A DNA stretch of 64,000 nt from positions 24,043 to 88,042 of the IMG/VR virus record IMGVR_UViG_3300034022_000278. One strand, written 5' to 3'. Each line of letters starts with the position of its first letter. The first letter of the stretch is position 1. Of this stretch, positions 39,101 to 47,000 are shown in pieces. The position numbers and the translations under genes were made by a program. Source of the DNA: a virus. The notes under the pieces are model-generated. The model searched no databases. It was given only the letters and a program-made list of their open reading frames with translations, and had not been told where the DNA came from.

Positions 39101-40556
39101 TTTCAAGAGTAATTTCCTTACCCTGTGCGGTAGCATTAAAAGTAGAATCTAGTGAAAAAGACCCTACTCCATTTTTACCAGCAGTAGCATTGATAAATTT
39201 AGTACGTTGGTAGCTATCGGATAGGATAATAGGTAAGGCTTTATCAGCATTTCTACTGTTATTAATTTCTGAGGCCAAACCTTCAAATTCTCCAAAGGAG
39301 TCTAATGCCATTATAGAATTGATAATTTCAGGATTAGAACTTTTCATTATTCTAAGGTGAATATCTATAATATTATTTTGTCTAGAAGCTTTGTATGATC
39401 TTTTAAGTATTGAAATAGTTTCAAAAGTATTATTTAAAGCATCAGCAAGATCTTTGTTAGATTCTTTAGATAATATCTCTGCAATAACTTCTGAAGCTTT
39501 TTTAGCATTCTCACTAACTATTTCTTCACCTGCTTCATTAAGATTAATTTTTTCCTCAATATAAGCATCTATTGCTTTTCTATCTTCTTTGTTTAAATTT
39601 AATTGCTCTTTTAGGTCTTCTAAATGCTGCGTTTGAATTTTTAAAGATGCAGCAATTTTCTTTTTATCCGACATAAAACCTGTTTGGATTTTACCGTCTT
39701 TATAAAAATGGTTGTACATATAGGTGTACAATTTATCGACATCAAAATCCGATCCCATCTGCTTAGTGAAATCCCTCGGTGCTAGCATTAAATCTCCCGA
39801 AGCTTCTGGTAAGAAGCCTACTATTTCTACAGCTGCCATAGAGTTACGCTCCTGTGTAGGAATACGGAAACCAAATAATTGTAATAGTTTTTCTGGAAGT
39901 TTAGTTGTATCTAGCAACATTCTTCCATCTTCTCCTTTTATAGTAAATTCTTTTAATGATAAAATAGCACCATTTTCATCTCTAAATTTAAATGGTATCA
40001 TTATTTGTGCAGGAAGTATTTTTTTATTCTCAAAATCCCAACGCATTGGTTGTAATCCTTTAATTGGATCAAAAGAACTAGTAAACACTACATTAGATTT
40101 TTTTAATTCTCCTGCAGTATCGTCACCTTCTTTAACTTGAAAACCTTCTTGTGACCCAAGTACATAGGAGTTACCAGGGAATTTTTGCTTTACTACTTTA
40201 TTACTAACGAGAGACGTAAGTAAACTCTCAAATTTATCTTTATAAGGAGATGCCCATAAAGGAATTTTAAAATCTGTACCGTCGGCATTAAGCTCTAAGG
40301 AAGACAGCATATTTTGCGGATATCCTTGACGTGTTTTTACTTCATTAGCTAGTATTTTAGCTAATTTAGAAGCAGGTATGGCTTCATGTTTTTTAGTAAA
40401 AGTTTCTGTTTTTATTACTTTAGCAGAATCTAACTTAAACCCTTTTATATCAATTGTTCCATCAGAGATTAAAGTATCTAACAGTCCTGCATTTAAAAGT
40501 TCTTTTAATTGATTTTCTGTTACCCAATCTCCGTTAACAAAATATTCACAAGCCAT
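33120..40556 (-). CDS. Virion RNA polymerase polyprotein: DFDVD, zincin, ART-like, DUF4326-like, SF1 helicase
   Basis: A 2478-residue protein. Residues 270-274 are DFDVD in GSDFDVDKLYTYMYNHF, the Mg-binding motif of crAss-like virion RNA polymerases (phi14:2 gp66 type), near a PRDFTKQM stretch. Residues 1261-1265 are HELIH in VVAAHELIHTF, a zincin-type zinc motif. Residues about 1640-1770 (LYHGT with H1651, IYFSD with Y1670, QILV near the end) resemble an ADP-ribosyltransferase fold. Residues about 1790-1900 (HFGNPFSEAGYG, G1818; AYKDWLL) resemble DUF4326. Residues about 1945-2430 are an SF1 helicase of the RecD2/Dda type: GKGGTGKT (K1969), VIDESS (D2050), GDRAQLPPV, TSHKAQGS (2347-2354), VAVSRP. 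It should transcribe early genes after ejection; processing into parts is likely. Confidence 0.88.
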   Translation of the reverse strand: MACEYFVNGDWVTENQLKELLNAGLLDTLISDGTIDIKGFKLDSAKVIKTETFTKKHEAIPASKLAKILANEVKTRQGYPQNMLSSLELNADGTDFKIPLWASPYKDKFESLLTSLVSNKVVKQKFPGNSYVLGSQEGFQVKEGDDTAGELKKSNVVFTSSFDPIKGLQPMRWDFENKKILPAQIMIPFKFRDENGAILSLKEFTIKGEDGRMLLDTTKLPEKLLQLFGFRIPTQERNSMAAVEIVGFLPEASGDLMLAPRDFTKQMGSDFDVDKLYTYMYNHFYKDGKIQTGFMSDKKKIAASLKIQTQHLEDLKEQLNLNKEDRKAIDAYIEEKINLNEAGEEIVSENAKKASEVIAEILSKESNKDLADALNNTFETISILKRSYKASRQNNIIDIHLRIMKSSNPEIINSIMALDSFGEFEGLASEINNSRNADKALPIILSDSYQRTKFINATAGKNGVGSFSLDSTFNATAQGKEITLENLTEETREALFGTFLDPRVPTTAELLENNLPLATFGEVESKGDISGKYTLKSQNLINKAKAEKRELTDKEKESLKFKSTIIRALQSTAVDNEKAQILDKLNINDETFDVIRALTLLGFEEKEIVGLITQEIIWEYVDKLRDARSSLTSYNPNAEKDIFTALAAKYDPKGTYQELNPSILEQMSSKSGEDLINNIKNKSLTIDPKDNTPDFNLEQLALLEKFQNLTEIGKNIKVLQSTINTESSGIPKSLLETESKVEQIQRLPYLQIFNAQKLLGEYSEGKLADPTTINGYASYYGTMFADQIFNEYFPYKNVGFKTIISEVRTHLPKGASMSMSKLVETQGEVFNEMRSYLYANTNTNLFGENPDVERRRLFIDSKKTATKPKNDSLATILNGLSTNPWFQKNGFLNKLSFDINKNGTISRINFEAAAGENFDERNIYDGFNYLLSKNFSVGRFNGIDYTSRMLAQELVAAAFLEGGKQGSKQYLKFVPTAYLKSLGFGEYLQGVPFDFVNTFYGNVAEDGPIYSQPSAFTRQYLQNNPDKTKTVSLSNLKGNIVASPEGSFTLNEEALKDNFVEVTDPNTGEPTLTQTHFLSIYDTKLPSKYALYEFDSVDRVYRRIPVLSGSYGFVGYNSQARNAMPAEIKNVVTSPLPQQGAPGYTISGVPVTPSKEFKINVVNNTAKKDTIADLGISRNLAGTAEALDDLLNNIETAEGVSTLNRQLLQIIRGLQLPENFNVTYNKTTSRGSYSASTGTLNINLNHPRNQDANGLAVVAAHELIHTFTAASIKAYQSGNIDGLSAKTIDAIQKLESLQKLYINQLIAKEGDEGLKEFQRLYTNFKEGRSTVFSPDTKNLPEYLSKYYGAIKLEEFVTMALTDIGFQEHLNSITDEAGISIWEQLKELLADLLNALGLDIKPGSALASTVKSTMDLIQANQETLKENNIDTKEFFEFGNSYKFQVDGNGKVLKAEYAQGNGILKAMNAKTGQKKYDALKNKPNTQGVPTIQPSTINTLSENIKNFVNSVIPNWINDKNNELQLVSEFKTIQLLVQEESSIKDRISFGEEAKTLIKEGLRGKDVFVGTTFKEQIPNLLYAVISGKLAKDGISEADMYSNIFKNTTQPSINIKEGVAELFKANPELAKIGTQEEYSQYLDGVFPNSKVKNILYHGTAAPNVIEQLTPQNDRIYFSDLTTASRYASWDQFNREQYEPGAATKLQSIAAIVNLENPTVLDGVNYTETETNKEGDGIIGTNITDPLGGIEDQILVRSAEQTLALGSAKDIKGFKEFVATKPTSVKPTIDTSREWSGDLKTRPIYTPEGVNTMRTEVANKNEHFGNPFSEAGYGNTRKVPTIQTAVQAYKDWLLTGYATWLDESGEAEDFAGNQEQRKWILDQINQGKLDSAILLYAGKSAARGQGMHPTALAEVVEQLRSTQLSTQQQAPVNTKYEIFPGVFANAGQTIAINKLKEFLNSDEKAFLLEGKGGTGKTTIIKQILSQVGDKRILAIAPSHKAKKVLAKSLKGINADIRTLASALAIKLDESTGKFEPDTFARDKGRVPIKNGQIIVIDESSMVSDELLSEIKKWVSQGAKVIFMGDRAQLPPVGQEKDSDVFGLKNSYTLTEKMRQAATSPIIGIGTKIAANAENNTSRVANPITSVDRVDMYDAVSGSSITWEKSEDTALTQFVEDVQQAKGDVNFAKIVTFNNQNHSSGQSVKNLNRKVRTKLFGDRATTEKFIPGEILTAYDSYNPNQGKEEVDIVFFNSEDMVVVSSEFSPEYLVNVNVYSGAKGTRNKNYKFDVDLLTLKDDAGKIVSQNGNPVKIPIIAESSKEEYAATLKQLWNTDRQLAYALQAKFGNLEYGYALTSHKAQGSTYTNVYVMEDNIMGSSNAGSNKAKNQSLYVAVSRPTTKLVMVSNKNTGKVEAPTGLNLSVLGNLGIDYSTIPTSSYGEDEGNRNENRPSDDDWDAYQKMMGENELLGDFTFDSEEFKNYLLICGK

Positions 40557-40567
40557 ACTAATATTTA

Positions 40568-41050
40568 TTAATTGCCTAATTCTTGATCAAATAGTAACAT
40601 GTTATCTGTGAGAGCTAATCTTGCTAATAAATCTAAATATTCCCCAACAGCCCCTACTTGGTGCGTAGTAAAATCTTGTAATAAAAGCGCTACTTTTAAA
40701 GATAAGTCAGATTTTACTGCGGCACTTTCGTAAGCAAATAGTAAATCTCTTTCCATTTCAAAGGCATGCTCTAGTGCACCTTTAATATCAGATATACTAC
40801 TGGTAACAGCTTCTAAGGCCCCTACAGAAAGCTCACTATTTAAATCATTAGCAAATTTTTCTATCTTTTGATAGTGTTCTCTTTCACTGTTAGACTCAGA
40901 AAGAAAAAACTTTTCTGCTCCAAAATATCCTAAAGTCTTCATTCTATTACTTAGATGTAAGTAATTTTGAGACGCTGTTAATTCTAAAGTACCAAACTTG
41001 TTTAATTCTTTTTGTTCTATTTCACTAAGTAATTTTTCCATTATTAACAT
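40568..41050 (-). CDS. Ferritin-like protein with complete ferroxidase site, 160 aa
   Basis: A 160-residue four-helix protein. Ligands align with bacterial ferritin FtnA: E23 (ELTASQNYLHLS, FtnA E17), E56 and H59 (SEREHYQK, FtnA E50/H53), E100 (EMERDLL, FtnA E94) and Q131 (TTHQV, FtnA Q127). Spacings are 33, 44 and 31 residues against 33, 44 and 33. The tail LLFDQELG resembles the fifth-helix start of ferritins (LYFIDKEL). It should oxidise Fe(II) and may form a cage. M4 (41041) is an alternative start, two bases past the upstream stop; M1 overlaps that stop by seven bases. It lies between the two genes carrying the RNA polymerase core halves, in the late operon. Confidence 0.87.
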   Translation of the reverse strand: MLIMEKLLSEIEQKELNKFGTLELTASQNYLHLSNRMKTLGYFGAEKFFLSESNSEREHYQKIEKFANDLNSELSVGALEAVTSSISDIKGALEHAFEMERDLLFAYESAAVKSDLSLKVALLLQDFTTHQVGAVGEYLDLLARLALTDNMLLFDQELGN

Positions 41051-44000
41051 TTTTTAAATTCTTTATTCTCGTCAAAGAAGACATTCATATTAGCCGCAAC
41101 TAGAGATTCAATAATACTATTGAAATTTTTGTTTATAAAGTTAACTCTTTCTAATGTATTATCGCCTATTTCTTCTGCAAAATCTTGTTGTAATTGCACT
41201 TTAGTCACTGGACTAGCGCCTTTTAGTTTTTCTACTAATACCTCATTTTGATCAAATATAGTAGAATTTGGCACAGTTAATAAAGAAGTTATGTCTGCTT
41301 TAGAACTCACTTCTTCTACTAATCCTAATTTATTAGACAATTCTTCGTAAGCATATTCGTATAATTCTAAATAATTTTTATTATACAATGCCATTAAATC
41401 GTCACCTTTAACACCTGGTTCAATTTCTAAGTCTAAAGTATTTACAAATAATAGCTTACGTTCTTGAGTACCAATATTTACAGAATCTTTTTCTCTTTTA
41501 TAAGGAACATCTTGCTGTATTCTAAAGTTTTGTCTAGACAATAGTAAAGCATTATCTTCAGATATTACTAAATTATCTACTACATTACCGTCTTTATTGA
41601 ATACTTTAACAGCATTTTTAATTGCTCCTACTTTATTGGCAGTTCCAAAAGAAGCTCTTACAAAAGCAGGTGTTCCATCGGCAGTTACTTTGCTTCCTAT
41701 TTCAGTTTCAAAAGTTTCTAATCCTTTACGAATTTTATCTATTTGCATCCCTACCGTAAGTTCAGGTAATAAGGGAAAACTAGAAGACTTAATATAAATA
41801 CGTTTATCAGCATTATCCTCAGCAGAAGCAGTATTACCTACATATACAGGTTTCATTGGCTGCATAATAATACCCATGTCCTCGTAAGAAAGCTTATTAG
41901 ACTCTCTAAAATCTCCTCTAGATTGTGCTTCTAATTTCTTGTAGAAATCTTTATACTGTACAGAAGTCAATCTACCTAATTGCTTCATTACGTATAAATG
42001 CTCTTTCCAAGTAGTATATTCCTGAGCATCGGAGCCTTCTATTCCTGAGTAATTATTTGCAAAGTCTTTAATAATTTTAGAGAAAAATTCTTTTTGTGCA
42101 GAATCTTTAACATTATTACTTTCCATTTTCTCATCCTCAAAGAATACTTGGTAATATTTATTATTAGCACTATTAGCTAACTCCATTCCTGGAGCAATAT
42201 CTCCTGCAAGACGTTTACCAATGTTTATAAAAGTTTCTGATAGATTCTCTGTTAAACTTTTCTTAGAATTAAACTTAGCATATAAAGCAGGATCTCCTGC
42301 AAATAATTTATGTGCTTCAGCATTAGCAATTAAATAGTTAAATATATAATCAGCTGCTGCATACTTTGTTTTAGAAGCGCCTGTACCTTTTGCTACTCGA
42401 GTCATATATTCTTTATCTAAGAAAGAATAGTTGTCTGTAACTCGGCCTTTATCATCAGTAATAACTTTACCTATACCTAACTTGTCCCAGTCTGCTAACT
42501 TATTTGTTAATAAATTATCAAATATTCCTTTAATTTCAGCTAATACAGCTGCTTTAACTTCTGTAGAATATACGGTATCATCTTTATCTTTTACGATATC
42601 TAAGAATGCTCTATCTTTTCCCCCTGCATCACTGCTTATTTTTAAAGTATTTAAACTGTGTAGGAAATAGAAGTAATTAGGCTCGTATCCTTTAATATTA
42701 GTAGATTGCTTATCTCGGATTCTATTTATTTCTGGTACTACTAACGCATTATAAAGCAATTCAAGATTTTCTAGAGAAATTTCTCCATCCTCTAACTTTA
42801 ATTCTCTAGCCAAACTAGTTACAGTTAGCATAGTAGTTTTATCGGACATTGTAGGATAAAAGAAATCTACTATTCTACGATCTTCTCCGTTAATATTATC
42901 TCCAGATACATTTTGGAAAAAGGCAATTTTAGCTACTTCGTGTTCTGCTGTAGTTAAGTTATTTAATTTTCTATTATCTTGTGATTTTGTAAATGCTTTT
43001 TTAAGCGCTTCAAGAGACAAATAATTTAATTTAAAATTATTTCTCATTGCTATTCCTGCATCCTCTTTATTAATTAAGTCTGCTAGCCAAGAGCTATTTT
43101 TAGTAAAAGAAATATTTTGTAAATTTTTAATTAAGTCTGGATTTACAAATGTACCATCCTCAGAATTATAAGCGGTTAAATCTCTCATTCTATTAATAAG
43201 GAAATTATTATTTCCATAAGAATAAATAGTTTTACCACCTGCTTGAAAAGAATTACTAAAAGTATTTAGGTTATTAGTTGCTTCTAATTTAGCTAATGCT
43301 TTTACTACGGAGTCATTAAGTAATTCTGAATCTTCAAAATTAACTTTCCCTTTTACTTTTTTATCTAAAGCAGTTGATAGTGCTTTTACTAAACCTGCTC
43401 CATTAGTAAATAAGGCATTCCAAGGTTTTCTTCCGTTATTATTAAACTTACCTTTTCTTAAATCTTCATAAGTCTTATCTGTGAGCACTATTCCAAAATT
43501 ACCTAACCATATAGCTAACTCGTCGTTAGTTACTTCAGCAGGGTTCTTAGCCCACTCAGCAGCTTGATCTTTTAATCCCTTTGCTACTACTTCATTGAAG
43601 ACATATTCGTCGTCTTCATTTACAGTTATTAAATTACTTTGAGTAGCTACCCCTTTTAAATTAGAATTCCAAATAGTTTTTAATCTTTGTTCAATAGAAG
43701 ATGAATTACTAGACCATTTTTGTAGAGAATAATTTCCTTTGTAATCTTTACTCCACATAATAAATTGCATATTAATGTGGTGCTTAGTCATTGCGGAAAC
43801 AAATTCATTTTGAATTTTTTCTGGAGCAGCTTCTAATTGCGCTATTGCAGATTTAATCCAAGGGAATTTCTCTTGGTGTAATTCTAAAATGTCTAACATC
43901 GTAGAATAATCTGCAGGAATATTTGTTAATAATTCTTGTAAAGTATTAAACACAACATCGTAAGAAAGTATCTCAGGTAATCCTAATAGATTCACCATAG

Positions 44001-47000
44001 GCCCTTCTTCGTCTTGTGCTTGCACAATACTAAAGAACTTCTTAAGGTCTGCAGATGATGTAGACTTTGCACTAACAGTAAATGCCCAGTCATCTGTGTA
44101 AGCAGTACGAACTAAACCTGAAACTCCTTCATTGTCATCTAATTCTACATCTTCGGAAACATCCCCAGTAGAGAATTTACTCATATTTTGATTAACTAAT
44201 CTACGTACTTTATCAAATTGAGCAATTACTGAATCCAATCTTGCAGCTTTATTAGGTAATCCTTGTTCTTTATAAAACTTAGATAATTGTTTAAAAGATT
44301 CTAAATGTTTATCTAAAATAGGTTTTACTTGTACTTGTTTTTTACCTGCAACTTCTTTAGCTTTTAAACCTTCATTTACAATGTCAGAAGACAAATAAGC
44401 AATTAAAGATGATTGAGTAGCAGTATCTAAACCTCTAACAATCATTTCGTCAATTTCTTCTCGTTGAGCATTTAATTGCTCAGGAGTCATTTCTGAAACT
44501 AGTTCGTCTGTTTCATCTTCTTCTAAAGGATTGCTGTCTACATCATTTTTGTTTGCTTTAATTACTAAACCATTTGGTAAAGTAATAGTTTCAGTTTTTT
44601 TAGAGTTAGCAATAAATATTTCTTTAGCTTTTGCATAAGAAGCTTGAGCCTGTTCTAGTGAAGTAAAGTTTGCTTGCAGTACAAGTTCTTCCGATATTGC
44701 GCCTAAATCAAAGCTTTCTAAAATACCGTTTAATTCTGTTAGATTAGTGCCATTAGCAATAATACTCTTAGCACAACTTTCTATTAGAGCTTCTTCAGTT
44801 AACGTTTCTACTTCTTCTTCAGCTGTTACTTCTTCTTGTTGTTTTAAAGCAGCAAGTTCTGCATCATATTCTTCAAAAGTTTTACTTGTAAGTTCTTTAT
44901 ATCCTCTATTGATTAAATCATATAATTGTCCATCAAATTTATCTTTGAAATATAGTAAATGTTCTGGTTGAACTTTTTCACCGTACATTTCATAATTGAC
45001 TTGTTCTAAAAATTCTTTTCCTGTTTGTTTTGTATTTACAAATAGTTTTCCTCCTGCATAGGCTTGTCCTATTTTTTTTATTTTAATTACAAAATTATTA
45101 TTTTCTATATCAGCTGTAGTAGTTTGTTCTAAAGCATTTAGTTCTGCATCATATTTAGCATTGATTTTATCTCTTTTTTCTTGAACTATTTTATTAAATT
45201 CATCAATTTCTTTTTGTTTTTTTAATAATGCTTCTGTTGGGTTTTGTCCAAGATTTACATTTGCAAACAATTTGTTTTCAGTAAGAAATAATTCTTTTTG
45301 TCTTCTTGCTTCTATATCAGCTTCCGCAGCTGCTTGATTTGTAGGGGCAACGGTTGGGACTGTTTTTTTTGCAGTTACAGGCGCAGTTGTTACTCCTTTA
45401 GCTATTGCTGTTTTAGCTTTAGGCCTAGCAGCACGTTTTTGTTTTCCTTTACCTAATTTTGCAAAAGCAGTATCAAATAAAATAGTAGGCTGAATAGTAT
45501 AAGCCCATACAGGGTTTTCTGCAGAACCTACATTTACAGACAGTATATTAGTTTTATGAGAGTCTTTTACTACTTGTGAATATTTAACAGTTTTAGTAGC
45601 ACCTGCATTATCCAATAAAATTATTGAATCTTTATTAGCCGCTAAATCTTTTCTGCTAGCATTAGAAAGTGGTGTAAATTGTTCTAAAGTAGCTCTAAGT
45701 TTTGATAGTCCCGCTTTATTAGTTGCTTCACCGACTTTAGATTTAAAGTTTTGAGATAGTACTATAGAAGCTTTAACGACTTTTACCCCATTCTTAGAAT
45801 GAGACCCCATATTAACTCCAGGACGACCAAATTCTATACCCGTAGCAGTAACACTAATTAAAGGCATGTTAGACTTTAATTCTGTTTCTGATCCACCTCT
45901 AATTAAATAACTTTCTAAAGAAGCAGCTTTATCTGTAGGGAATAAATAAATAAATTGATTTAAATATTTTGATAACCCTGGGAGAGTAGTAATGTCTAAG
46001 CCAAGGGAGGATTCTGCTATGGCCTTAACTACAGCGTTTTCAGTATCCCCTGTTAAATGCGCTTCAATCGCGAACATTACAGTGTCAATTATTTCTTGAG
46101 AAATAGGTTGTCTTTCTAGTGGAATAGGTAAATATTCTTTAGGACCAACTTTAACGATAGCATAAACTCTACCATCAGTTGCTGTACTTTTTAATATAGT
46201 ACCACCTTTTAGTACAATACTTGCATCTCCAGGTAATTGGAAAGTACCGTTACGTCCTACTGCAAAAATAAGATTAGGATCAGGCATTGCCTCTGACACT
46301 GCTATAGCTTTACCATCAAAACTTTTAAACAGTTTACCAAAACTTTTATAAGATACCTTAGTCTTTACTGGTACTCCTTTTGAAACTATTGCTTTTCTAA
46401 TTTTAAAATTCTTTTCTCTATCCTCAGCAATTTCTTCTGCAGTAGCACTTAGATTTTCTTCTTTATACCAAGAATTATCGTGTACATAAAAAACAGTATC
46501 TCCTTCATCAGTAGTTACTTTAATAGGAACTTCTTCAATGTATTCATCTAACTCTGTTAGGGGAATACCTTTAGATTCTGCTAACTTTTGTAATTCTATT
46601 TTTCTTAATACCCAAGGAGTTTTTTGTCTAGTATCGGAATTAGGATCGTATTTGTCTCCAGCATATTCTGTATCTACAGCCATGTTAAGAGCAGTGCCCT
46701 CTGTTAAGAAATCTGGATTTAATAATTCTATATTATCCAAACTATTTCCTAACTCTTCCCTGTCTACTTTCCCTGTGGCTTCAGTCTGATTAAATTCTCT
46801 TGATAAATAAGCAGCTCTATTATGGCCCTCAGCACTTCTCGCATAGCCATAAATTAAATTACCTTGTTCATCTTGGCCAATAATCATAGTCTTATCCTCA
46901 GAAGCAAGTTTTTGAGCAGCATTAGCTACTTCATCTTCTACTGTTTCTTTTTCAGAATTTGGATTAGGAAAATCTTTAGGAATATTAGTACCAAAGCTTT

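Noticed and set aside
39724-40140. 138-codon plus-strand frame opposite the DFDVD region
   Set aside because: Antisense shadow of the RNA polymerase gene; the coding evidence (catalytic motif) is on the minus strand.
40568-41050. Dps instead of ferritin
   Set aside because: Dps has its iron ligands at the subunit interface; here the within-subunit set E, ExxH, E, Q with FtnA spacing is complete.
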